From positions 1-45,310 of the forward strand of contig JAKPQL010000036.1 of the NCBI GenBank assembly GCA_029547045.1: a DNA stretch of 45,310 bases. The letters are read 5' to 3'. The position numbers and the translations under genes were made by a program. Each line of letters opens with the position of its first letter. The first letter of the stretch is position 1. Shown here in pieces: positions 7,276 through 15,048 of the stretch. This DNA comes from Deltaproteobacteria bacterium. GTDB lineage: Bacteria; Desulfobacterota; Desulfomonilia; UBA1062. Under the pieces are notes generated by a model. It was given only the letters and a program-made list of their open reading frames with translations. It was not told the DNA's origin and searched no databases.

Positions 7276-8820
7276 ATGTATCAGGTCATAGCCCGGAAGT
7301 TCAGGCCCCAGCGGTTCGAGGACGTGGTGGGGCAGGAGCACGTGACGAAGGTCATCTGCAACGCCATCGAGCTGGGCCGGCTGCCCCACGCCTTCATCTT
7401 CTCCGGGCCCCGCGGCGTGGGCAAGACCTCGGTGGCGCGCATCCTGGCCAAGGCCGTGAACTGCGAGAAGGGCCTGTCCTGCACCCCGTGCAACGCCTGT
7501 CCCATCTGCGAGGACATCACGTCCTCGCGGTCCGTGGACGTGTTCGAGATCGACGCGGCCACCCACACGCAGGTGGAGAAGATCCGCGACCTCATCGAGA
7601 ACTCCCGGTACACCCCGTCGATGGCCCGGTACAAGACCTTCATCATCGACGAGGTGCACATGCTCTCCCGCAGCGCCTTCAACGCGCTGCTCAAGACCCT
7701 GGAGGAGCCGCCCCCCCACGTGATCTTCATCCTCGCCACCACCGAGCTGGCCAAGGTGCCGGTCACGGTGCTGTCAAGGTGCCAGCGCTACGACTTCCGC
7801 CGGATCCCGGTGGAGGACATCGTGCAGCGCCTGCGGTCCGTGGCGGGCCAGGAGGGGATCCCGGTCACCGACGACGCGCTGCTCACCATCGCCCTGCAGG
7901 GTGACGGGAGCATGCGGGACGCCCAGGGCATCCTGGAGCACCTGTCCGCATCCGGCAAGGCCCTCATCGACGTGGACGCCGTCACCGAGGCTTTGGGGCT
8001 GGTGGGCAGGGCCACCATGCGGGACCTCGTCGCGTCCGTCATCAAGAAGGACGCGCCCGCCGCCCTGGACGTGATCGAGCGCGTGTACCGGTTCGGCCAG
8101 GACCTGAACCAGCTCTACCGGTCGCTCCTCGAGCAGTTCCGGAACATGATGGTCCTCAAGACGGGCTATGCCGGGCTGACGCTCCCCGAGGAGGAGATGC
8201 GCTTCCTCACGGGGCTCGTGGCAGAGGTGAGCCTGGAGGAGATCCACCGCTGTCTGAGCGTCCTCATCCGCTCCGAGGAGGACCTGAAGTATACAAGCCT
8301 GCCCCGGATAACCCTGGAGACCATCCTGCTGCGCATCATCTCCGCACCCCGGGTCGTGGACCTGCAGCAGCTCATCCAGGCGATCTCGTCCAAGGGTGCC
8401 GTGCTCCCCCAGACGGCCGCGCCGCAGGCCTCGCAGGTGGACCTCTACCGGAGGCCGCCCTCCACCCTGCCGGTGTCCTGGGAGGGCTTTCTTGCCTACC
8501 TCAGGGACCACGACTCCCCCCTGCACGCCATGATCTCCAGCGCCCGGGTGGAGCAGGCTGGCCAAGACGAGGTAAGGCTGATCTGTCCGAGCCAGTTCCT
8601 GGCCGACCAGATCCTCAAGGCCCTGCCGGATATCACCAGCCGCGCCAGCGCTTTCCTCCAGAAGGGCATCTCCCTGAAGGTGGAGGTGCAGGGCAACGGG
8701 GACGGCGCCCGGAAGGCAAAGCCCTCCGAGATGCGGGCCCAGGCCATGAAGACACCCATCGTGAAGGAGATCATGATGGAGTTCGACGGGGTGGTGAGGA
8801 ATGTCAAGCCCAGGGAATAG
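7276..8820 (+). CDS. dnaX: DNA polymerase III subunits gamma/tau
   Basis: A 514-residue AAA+ clamp-loader subunit that opens the beta clamp at the replication fork. In order: YQVIARKFRPQRFEDVVGQ at the start, Walker A GPRGVGKTS, a four-cysteine zinc module (CTPCNACPIC), Walker B with IDEVHML, sensor 1 ATTELAKVP, and the LSRCQRYDF arginine-finger region. The C-terminal domain after about residue 370 is weakly conserved and the protein is shorter than long tau forms. No A-rich slippery site was seen, so a frameshifted gamma product is not predicted. The ATG at 7276 follows AGGG by about nine bases. It overlaps the peptidase gene downstream by 20 bp. Confidence 0.95.
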   Translation: MYQVIARKFRPQRFEDVVGQEHVTKVICNAIELGRLPHAFIFSGPRGVGKTSVARILAKAVNCEKGLSCTPCNACPICEDITSSRSVDVFEIDAATHTQVEKIRDLIENSRYTPSMARYKTFIIDEVHMLSRSAFNALLKTLEEPPPHVIFILATTELAKVPVTVLSRCQRYDFRRIPVEDIVQRLRSVAGQEGIPVTDDALLTIALQGDGSMRDAQGILEHLSASGKALIDVDAVTEALGLVGRATMRDLVASVIKKDAPAALDVIERVYRFGQDLNQLYRSLLEQFRNMMVLKTGYAGLTLPEEEMRFLTGLVAEVSLEEIHRCLSVLIRSEEDLKYTSLPRITLETILLRIISAPRVVDLQQLIQAISSKGAVLPQTAAPQASQVDLYRRPPSTLPVSWEGFLAYLRDHDSPLHAMISSARVEQAGQDEVRLICPSQFLADQILKALPDITSRASAFLQKGISLKVEVQGNGDGARKAKPSEMRAQAMKTPIVKEIMMEFDGVVRNVKPRE

Positions 8821-9766
8821 CACCATCACCGCCATCGAGGGGGTCAGGGTGGGGCACTGCACCGACCTGGCCGGGGGCACGGGAGTCACGGTGGTCCTCT
8901 TCGACCCGCCCGCACGCGGCGCCGTGGACATGACCGGTATGGCCACCTCCACCCGGCAGATCGACTCCCTGGACATGATGCACCCGGGCGTGTGTGTCCA
9001 CGGACTGTGCCTGGCCGGCGGGTCGGCCTTCGGCCTCGACTCGGCTGCCGGCGTGAGCCGGTTCCTCGTGGAGCACGGCATCGGGCTCGACCTCGTGGTG
9101 GCCCGTGTCCCGGTGGTCCCCACCGCGGTCATCTTCGACCTGTCGTTCATGGACCCGTCCGCCCGCCCCACGCCCGACATGGCCTATGAGGCCTGCAGGG
9201 GCGCATCCCGGTCCCCGGTGGAGCAGGGCTGCGTGGGCGCCGGCACCGGCGCCACCTGCGGCAAGCTCCGGGGGGTGGCCAGTGGGACCAAGGCCGGCCT
9301 CGGCTCCAGTCTCGTCACGGGTGCCGGGGGAGTACTGGTAGGAGCCATGGTGGTGGCCAACCCCTTCGGCGATATCCTCGATGCCCAGGGCCGAATCCTG
9401 GCGGGCGCCCGGGAAGGCTCGCGGTTTCTCGGCATGGGCGAGGCCATCGCCCGGGGCGAGGTGAGGGAGCGCTTCGGCTCTCCCGGAAACACCACGCTCT
9501 GTGTGGTGGTGACGGACGCCCTCCTGGACAAGGTGACGGCCATGCAGGTGGCCCGCATGGCCGGTCAGGGGCTTTCCCGGCACATCGTGCCTTTCAACAC
9601 CCCCTTTGACGGTGACATGGTCTTCTGCCTCTCCGTGGGTGAGAAGACCGCCAACCCCCTCCACCTGGGCGTACTCGCGGCCCAATCGGCCACCGATGCC
9701 CTCATGAACGCCCTGAAGCACGCCCGCGGCATGGGTGGCATTCCCGCCCCGAGAGACCTCGGCTGA
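8801..9766 (+). CDS. P1-family (S58/DmpA) self-processing peptidase
   Basis: A 321-residue member of the DmpA/NylC N-terminal-nucleophile group. Family marks are the ITAIEGVRVGHCTD start, the LAGGSAFGLD loop, GAGTGATCGK, GVLVGAMVVANPFGDI and SPGNTTLCVVVTDA. In NylC-like relatives the chain cuts itself between Asn and Thr and the new N-terminal Thr is the nucleophile; here that is N230-T231. Relatives act as aminopeptidases or amide hydrolases; the substrate here is unknown. The start overlaps dnaX by 20 bp in another frame, so expression is tied to dnaX. The more usual ybaB-recR genes do not follow dnaX here. Confidence 0.88.
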   Translation: MSSPGNSTITAIEGVRVGHCTDLAGGTGVTVVLFDPPARGAVDMTGMATSTRQIDSLDMMHPGVCVHGLCLAGGSAFGLDSAAGVSRFLVEHGIGLDLVVARVPVVPTAVIFDLSFMDPSARPTPDMAYEACRGASRSPVEQGCVGAGTGATCGKLRGVASGTKAGLGSSLVTGAGGVLVGAMVVANPFGDILDAQGRILAGAREGSRFLGMGEAIARGEVRERFGSPGNTTLCVVVTDALLDKVTAMQVARMAGQGLSRHIVPFNTPFDGDMVFCLSVGEKTANPLHLGVLAAQSATDALMNALKHARGMGGIPAPRDLG

Positions 9767-9916
9767 ATTTCCGGACCCGCCCGGGGAAGGATATCTCACG
9801 AACCCCGCTCTGCACACAACCCCTGAGGGAGGTGTGCGATGAAGGGCTGGTGCGGGTTTACCGGGCGGTCAAAACCGTTGACAAAGGATATGCACTTGGG
9901 TACAAGGGAAGACCGT

Positions 9917-9993
9917 GGCGGAGTAGCTCAGGTGGTCAGAGCATGCGGCTCATATCCGCAGTGTCGGGGGTTCAAATCCCTCCTCCGCTACCA
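9917..9993 (+). tRNA. tRNA-Met (anticodon CAT, elongator type)
   Basis: Acceptor GGCGGAG (9917-9923) pairs with 9983-9989 (first pair G-U), the discriminator is A and CCA is encoded at 9991-9993. The anticodon arm is TGCGG, loop CTCATAT, CCGCA. The paired first base argues against an initiator. CAT could also be the lysidine-modified tRNA-Ile2, but the overall arms resemble elongator tRNA-Met. The gap 9767-9916 before it shows nothing else clear. Confidence 0.9.
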
Positions 9994-10008
9994 CCCCTTA
10001 TAAATTCC

Positions 10009-10037
10009 CCCCCGCCTCCTGCGCACAGGGGCGGGGG
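10009..10037. terminator. GC-rich hairpin between convergent tRNA-Met and PEP-CTERM gene
   Basis: CCCCCGCC pairs with GGCGGGGG (about 10009-10016 with 10030-10037) around a short loop. It sits between the tRNA-Met (+) and the PEP-CTERM gene (-). No strong T-run follows on either strand, so it is only a possible weak or Rho-assisted terminator. Confidence 0.4.
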
Positions 10038-10044
10038 ATGCAGG

Positions 10045-10497
10045 TCAGAAGTACTTCCTCAGAATGGCCATGCCCATCATGCCAGAGCCCAGGAGGAGCA
10101 TGGTGGCGGGTTCCGGGACAGGCGCCGTGCCGGGAACTTCGTTGTACGGCCCCTCGCCCGTGTAATCGTTGCCGGTGAAGTTGTCCGTGACATATGATTC
10201 GACAATGACCGTGGTGGGGACGACGAGCTGGGTGTCCTTGGGCGCTGTACCCGTCGGGGTGGTCTTGCCGGTGTCCCTGTCATCGGGCTTGGTGCCCGTG
10301 TATACCGGAGAATCCTCCGTGGGTGGGGTGATGAAGAATCCCCGTGACAGGATGACTGTGGTCAATGCGCTGGATGACGTCGGCGAGTATCCCTGAAGGG
10401 GGTCGGTCGTCATGTCGGCAGAGCTCAGGGGAATAGCAAATGACGCACAAGGGATGAGCGCGAGAATCAAGGCCGTGATGAATAATTTTTTTCCCAT
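10045..10497 (-). CDS. Small PEP-CTERM sorted protein
   Basis: A 150-residue exported protein with a signal peptide (MGKKLFITALILALIPCASF, cleavage near AIP). The central part is Thr/Asp/Pro-rich and low in complexity. A PEP-CTERM tail forms the last 24 residues: VPEPATMLLLGSG, hydrophobic stretch, then RKYF. Known role: exosortase cleaves at the PEP motif and the protein is passed to the cell surface together with exopolysaccharide. The ATG at 10497 has GGGAGGA seven bases upstream; upstream in-frame codons are ignored because they would spoil the signal peptide. A sigma-54 promoter lies 34 bases upstream. No exosortase gene is in the window. Confidence 0.9.
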   Translation of the reverse strand: MGKKLFITALILALIPCASFAIPLSSADMTTDPLQGYSPTSSSALTTVILSRGFFITPPTEDSPVYTGTKPDDRDTGKTTPTGTAPKDTQLVVPTTVIVESYVTDNFTGNDYTGEGPYNEVPGTAPVPEPATMLLLGSGMMGMAILRKYF

Positions 10498-10530
10498 ATG
10501 TATTCCTCCCTTAGCTGGCCCTCTGTGTAC

Positions 10531-10546
10531 TGCACAATTGATGCCA
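10531..10546 (-). promoter_or_regulatory. Sigma-54 (RpoN) promoter of the PEP-CTERM gene
   Basis: The minus strand reads TGGCAT, five bases, GTGCA, so the -24 GG and -12 GC are at exactly the required spacing and 9 of the 11 consensus bases match TGGCAC-N5-TTGCA. Transcription would start near 10520, leaving a leader of about 23 bases that contains the GGGAGGA ribosome binding site. Some PEP-CTERM genes are known to depend on RpoN with the PrsK/PrsR two-component pair. Confidence 0.7.
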
Positions 10547-10613
10547 ACCCCTTTGTAGCATAACAACCAGAGATAACTGAAGAAAAAGAACACTACAGCA
10601 TGATGGAAGGGGC

Positions 10614-10630
10614 CAATATGCTGCAATATG
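10614..10630 (-). promoter_or_regulatory. Tandem CATATTG repeat, candidate activator (UAS) site
   Basis: CATATTG occurs twice on the minus strand, at 10630-10624 and 10620-10614, spaced ten bases (one helical turn). It lies about 95-110 bases upstream of the sigma-54 start, where enhancer-binding proteins such as PrsR usually bind. The 384-base gap 10498-10881 also holds the sigma-54 promoter and a rightward -10 element; nothing else was recognised in it. Confidence 0.35.
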
Positions 10631-10847
10631 TAAAAAATATACCACAAGTGTCCAAAGAATTACCCTTATCCCGGCAGGCGAGATGAGGATATCGCTTCCC
10701 CTCATGTGCGCCGTGATGCCAGCCATGGCATCCTTTTATATTACGATGCATGACCCATCGAAACAAGACCGCTCTCCGGATTTCTGCGGCAGGCTCCATG
10801 CTTGCCCGTCCTTTCAAGTTTTGCTTTCCCTGGCAGACCTGATTATT

Positions 10848-10853
10848 TATAGT
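10848..10853 (+). promoter_or_regulatory. Candidate -10 element for the GH57 operon
   Basis: TATAGT (5/6 to consensus) lies 34 bases before the GTG start of the first GH57 gene. No good -35 is found at normal spacing; TTGCTT at 10821 is too far upstream. This is therefore a weak or activator-dependent promoter, if real. Confidence 0.35.
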
Positions 10854-10881
10854 GAGGGCATTGTCATGGAGGTTTTCTGAG

Positions 10882-13008
10882 GTGAGAGATATCGCAGTGG
10901 GCTTTTTATGGCACATGCACCAGCCATATTACAAGGATCCTGTCCTGGGTGCGTACCAGATGCCCTGGGTCCGCCTCCACTCCATCCGCGGATACCACGA
11001 CATGGCTGCCCTGCTCATGGAATATCCCGATGTCAGGTGCACCTTCAACCTCGTCCCTTCCCTCCTGCAGCAGATCATGGACTACACCGACCAGGGGTGC
11101 AGGGACAATGATTTCCTCCTGTCCATGAAGGACCCGGACGACCTCACCTGGGAGGAAAAGAAGCAGGTGGTGCTCAGGTTCTTCATGTGCAACAAGCAGA
11201 CCATGATCACCCCGCTGCCCAGGTTCCTGGGCCTGTTCGGAAAACGCGGACGCATCAGGTCGTCCGGCGACCTGGAAGCAGCTGCCCGGGAGTTTTCCAG
11301 CCAGGACATCCTCGACCTCCAGGTGCTCTTCAATCTCGCCTGGGCCGGTTTCATGCTGCGCAGGGACACGGGCATCGCGGCCCTCATCCGGAAGGGGAAG
11401 GGATTCACGCAGGAAGACAAGCGCTACCTCCTCGAAAGTCACATCGAAACCATGGGAAAGGTCATCCCGGCCTACCGGCGCCTTGCCCATTCAGGCCAGA
11501 TAGAACTCACCACCTCCCCCTTCTACCACCCCATCGGCCCCCTGGTCATGAATGTGGAGTATGCCCTGAGGTCCATGGATACGCCGCTCCCCGATGAGCC
11601 CTTCTCCCATCCGCAGGATCTGGACCTGCAGATCAGGAGGTCCCTGGACTTCCATGAGCGCCTCTTCGGCACGAGGCCTGCCGGTCTGTGGCCGCCCGAG
11701 GGGTCCGTCTGCCCCGAGATGGTGGAGCTGCTCTCCTCGAACGGCATCCAGTGGACAGCCACCGACGAGGACATCCTCTTCTCAAGCCTGCGTCAGACCA
11801 GGACGGGGTCACAGCTCTACCGTCCCTACCGGGTCGTCTACGGCAGCGCCAATGTGTCCATGTTCTTCAGGGACAGGCAGCTCTCCGACCAGATCAGCTT
11901 CAACTATGCCAGGAACCTCCCTGCCCAGGCGGTGGACGACCTCATGCACCACCTGCAGAACATCTGCAGGGCGGCCAAGGGCTACGATACCGTCCCCTTT
12001 GTCCCTATCATCCTGGATGGGGAGAATCCATGGGAATACTATCCCGACGGCGGAGAAGGATTCCTGCGGGGCGTGTATGAGCGGCTGAGCAGATCGGAAG
12101 AGATCGGCACGTCCCGGTTCCAGGAATTCCTCCTGGAGCACCCGCCCCGGCAGACCATCAGGAACCTCTATACCGGGTCCTGGATAAACAGGAATTTCCG
12201 CATATGGATCGGCCACGAGGAGGACAGGAGGGCCTGGGAATACCTCGCCCGGACGCGCAGGTACGTGGAGGCGAAGGGTGAGGCGGCGCACCCCCTGGCC
12301 TGGGAGGAGATCCTCATCGCCGAGGGGAGCGACTGGTTCTGGTGGTACGGCGACGAGTTCACCACGGAGAACGACGAGGAGTTCGACCGGATCTTTCGGG
12401 GCCACCTGATGAACTGCTACGAGCTCCACGGCGACCAGCCCCCGGAAGAGCTTTCCCTGAGCATCATCACCCCCCATGACGCCGTGCCCCTGAGCATGCC
12501 CGTCGGTTTCGTCACGCCGGTACTTGACGGTACCCTGACGCACTTCTACGAGTGGCACAAGGCCGGGTGTTATCAACCTTCGGACGATGCCAAGAGCATG
12601 TTCAAGCACGCCCGATACGTCCGGGCGCTCTACTTCGGGTTCGACGTGGAACTGCTCCACCTCAGGGTGGACTTCCTTGCCCCGGCCGGGGATCTGGTGA
12701 TCGCGCTCCAGGTGGACCAGCCGGAACAGGTCCGGGTTCGCATACCCGTGGGCGGCCCCGTCATGATCCTGGAGCGCCCTTCCGCGGGGCGGTTCATGCC
12801 CGCGGGCGAGTTGACCACCGTTGCCCACCGCGACATCCTGGAGCTGAGCATTCCCTTCTCGGAACTCCGTGCCACAGCCTCCCAGAGGCTGCGGTTCTCC
12901 CTGTCCGTGCTCAAGGACGAGCTCGAGGTGGAGCGGCACCCGGCCACCGGTTTTCTCTCCATAACCATTCCCGATACGAGCTTTGAAAGGGTGATGTGGC
13001 ATGTCTGA
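10882..13008 (+). CDS. Glycoside hydrolase family 57 glucan enzyme
   Basis: A 708-residue GH57 protein expected to act on alpha-glucans such as glycogen or maltodextrin with retention of configuration. It starts with the GH57 signature HMHQP (residues 11-14 onward). The probable nucleophile is E273 in LWPPEGSV and the probable acid/base is D379 in IILDGENPW; both assignments come from family pattern. A C-terminal region after about residue 520 is all-beta in appearance. The start is GTG at 10882, because GGAGGT is eight bases upstream; an ATG at 10852 lacks this. There is no signal peptide, so it is cytoplasmic. It overlaps the second GH57 gene by 8 bp. Amylase, amylopullulanase or transferase activity cannot be told apart here. 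Confidence 0.9.
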   Translation: MRDIAVGFLWHMHQPYYKDPVLGAYQMPWVRLHSIRGYHDMAALLMEYPDVRCTFNLVPSLLQQIMDYTDQGCRDNDFLLSMKDPDDLTWEEKKQVVLRFFMCNKQTMITPLPRFLGLFGKRGRIRSSGDLEAAAREFSSQDILDLQVLFNLAWAGFMLRRDTGIAALIRKGKGFTQEDKRYLLESHIETMGKVIPAYRRLAHSGQIELTTSPFYHPIGPLVMNVEYALRSMDTPLPDEPFSHPQDLDLQIRRSLDFHERLFGTRPAGLWPPEGSVCPEMVELLSSNGIQWTATDEDILFSSLRQTRTGSQLYRPYRVVYGSANVSMFFRDRQLSDQISFNYARNLPAQAVDDLMHHLQNICRAAKGYDTVPFVPIILDGENPWEYYPDGGEGFLRGVYERLSRSEEIGTSRFQEFLLEHPPRQTIRNLYTGSWINRNFRIWIGHEEDRRAWEYLARTRRYVEAKGEAAHPLAWEEILIAEGSDWFWWYGDEFTTENDEEFDRIFRGHLMNCYELHGDQPPEELSLSIITPHDAVPLSMPVGFVTPVLDGTLTHFYEWHKAGCYQPSDDAKSMFKHARYVRALYFGFDVELLHLRVDFLAPAGDLVIALQVDQPEQVRVRIPVGGPVMILERPSAGRFMPAGELTTVAHRDILELSIPFSELRATASQRLRFSLSVLKDELEVERHPATGFLSITIPDTSFERVMWHV

Positions 13009-15046
13009 AAAAATTCTCCTCGCATTCTGTGTCCATTCCCACCAGCCGGTGGGCAACTACGAGTCCGTGTTCGAGCAGGGAGCACGCGAGTGCTACCTGC
13101 CCTTCCTGAAGATCCTCCAGGAATACCCGCAGATCCGCGTGACACTGCATTACACGGGGCCCCTGCTGGAGTGGTTCGAGAAGAACTCCCCGGAGTTCTT
13201 CGACATCCTTGCGGGGCTCGTGGACAGGTCGCAGGTGGAACTCATGGGTGGAGGGTTCTACGAACCCATCCTCCCGGTCATCCCGGAGCGGGACGCCCTG
13301 AGCCAGATCGAATACACCAAGGCCTCCCTGTCCGGGAGGTTCGGCACGGTGCCGCGGGGCATGTGGTGCGCCGAGCGGATCTGGGACCCCAGCCTCCCCA
13401 AGAAGATACGGGGCGGCGAAACGGTTGAATACACCCTGCTGGACGACAGCCACTTCCTCTCCGCCGGACTGTGCCCCGAAGATGTCCATGGGTACTACAT
13501 CACCGAGCGGGAGGGGTATCCCCTCAAGGTCTTCCCCATTGACATGAACCTGCGCTACCTGATCCCGTTCAAGGAGCCCCACGAGATCATCGAGTACCTG
13601 CTGCGCCTGCGGGCGCGCGGCGTCCGGGTGGCCACCTACGGAGACGACGGAGAGAAGTTCGGCATGTGGCCGGGCACCTATTCCTGGGTGCTCGAGCAGG
13701 GGTGGCTCAGGAGGTTCTTCGATGCCATGCTCCAGGTCACCGATCAGATCGAGGTCGTGCCGCTTGCCGATGTCCTGGAGAGGTACCCGCCCCGGGGGCT
13801 GGTGTACCTGCCCACTGCGACGTACCAGGAGATGATGGAATGGAGCCTCCTGGCCCCCCAGGGCAGATACTACGAGGAGCTCGTCAAGCGGGCCAAGAGT
13901 GAGCACGACTGGGACCGGAAGCGGGCCTTCCTGCGCGGCGGCATGTGGGACAACTTCCTCTCCAAGTACCGAGAGTCCAACCTCATGCACAAGAAGATGC
14001 TCCGGGTCAGCTCCCTTGCCCAGGAATACGGGCCCGATCCCGAGGCCCTTCGATACCTCTACCGCTCTCAGTGCAACTGTGCCTACTGGCACGGGCTGTT
14101 CGGGGGGATCTACGTGGGGGCGCTCCGGCATGCCGTGTACGAGAACCTCCTCAAGGCCGAGGAGGTTCTCGATGCCAGGAGGCTGGCCGGGAAGTCGTGG
14201 GTGGTGGAGCACAGGGATCACGATCTGGACGGCCACGAGGAGATCCTCATCTCCGGCAGGCGCCTGAACTGCGCCATCTCGCCCCACGACAACGCGGCGG
14301 TTTTCTCCCTGGAACACAAGCCGCTCCATTACAGCCTGTCCAACATCCTCATGCGCACCCCCGAGATCTACCACAAGGATGTCCTCAATCCCCAGGTACG
14401 CAAGAAGAAGACCGAGGGAGAACCGCTTTCCATCCACGACATCCCCCATGAAGGCAGCGAGGAGTTCAGGGAGCTCCTGGTCTACGATGCATACCGCAAG
14501 GATTCGTTCATCACCCATTACCTGGAAACGCCGGCCTCGGTGGAGAAGATCCTGAGGGAGAACCGCATTGAGCATTCCCTCACGGCGCAGCTGCACTTCG
14601 CCCTGGTGTCACGAGCAGAGGACGAAGGCGGCATAACCCTCGAGTTCGCGGCCGAACTGGGGGGCATCGCGGTGAGAAAGACCTACCGGTACGATGCGTC
14701 GGGCTCCATCCTGCTGTCCCATGCCATTACGCCCCTGAATGAGAACACCTGGATCGTCGTTGAGTGGAACATCTTCACCCTGAGCGGTGAGAAGCCCGTG
14801 GTGGACGGCAATACCATGGACATCGACCGGGGGGTGTACCGGTCGAAGGCGGTGGTCATCAGGGATACCCACCGGGGCCTTGCTGTCAGGATCGAGTCCG
14901 AGGCCCACTGGGTCGTCTGCGTGGTCCCCATCGAGTGCGTTTCCCAGAGCGAGGAGGGGCTGGAGAAGACCTTCCAGGGGTGGAGCGTCTACTTCATGCT
15001 GCAGTGCGCGGGGGACGTGCCCGATGTCGCGTTGAGGGTGGAGTAG
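13001..15046 (+). CDS. GH57 4-alpha-glucanotransferase/alpha-amylase
   Basis: A 681-residue enzyme close in size and motifs to the Thermococcus litoralis 4-alpha-glucanotransferase (659 residues). The nucleophile E125 lies in MWCAERIWDP and the acid/base is D215 or D216 in YGDDGEKFG. VHSHQPVGN at the start is the first GH57 region. The C-terminal half carries the DUF1925/DUF1926-type beta domains of this subfamily. It would move glucan chains between maltodextrins or shorten them, in the cytoplasm. Its ATG lies inside the end of the first GH57 gene, and the GalT-like gene follows after two bases, so the three genes form one operon for alpha-glucan turnover. Confidence 0.9.
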   Translation: MSEKILLAFCVHSHQPVGNYESVFEQGARECYLPFLKILQEYPQIRVTLHYTGPLLEWFEKNSPEFFDILAGLVDRSQVELMGGGFYEPILPVIPERDALSQIEYTKASLSGRFGTVPRGMWCAERIWDPSLPKKIRGGETVEYTLLDDSHFLSAGLCPEDVHGYYITEREGYPLKVFPIDMNLRYLIPFKEPHEIIEYLLRLRARGVRVATYGDDGEKFGMWPGTYSWVLEQGWLRRFFDAMLQVTDQIEVVPLADVLERYPPRGLVYLPTATYQEMMEWSLLAPQGRYYEELVKRAKSEHDWDRKRAFLRGGMWDNFLSKYRESNLMHKKMLRVSSLAQEYGPDPEALRYLYRSQCNCAYWHGLFGGIYVGALRHAVYENLLKAEEVLDARRLAGKSWVVEHRDHDLDGHEEILISGRRLNCAISPHDNAAVFSLEHKPLHYSLSNILMRTPEIYHKDVLNPQVRKKKTEGEPLSIHDIPHEGSEEFRELLVYDAYRKDSFITHYLETPASVEKILRENRIEHSLTAQLHFALVSRAEDEGGITLEFAAELGGIAVRKTYRYDASGSILLSHAITPLNENTWIVVEWNIFTLSGEKPVVDGNTMDIDRGVYRSKAVVIRDTHRGLAVRIESEAHWVVCVVPIECVSQSEEGLEKTFQGWSVYFMLQCAGDVPDVALRVE

Positions 15047-15048
15047 GC

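Noticed and set aside
7276-8820. Programmed frameshift in dnaX giving a gamma form
   Set aside because: No A-rich slippery heptamer with a stem-loop was seen.
9917-9993. tRNA-Ile2 (CAT, lysidine-modified) instead of tRNA-Met
   Set aside because: Acceptor and D-arm features fit an elongator tRNA-Met better, although the anticodon alone cannot decide.
10498-10647. N-terminal extension of the PEP-CTERM protein to 200 residues
   Set aside because: It would bury the signal peptide, lies across the sigma-54 promoter, and the ATG at 10497 has a strong ribosome binding site.
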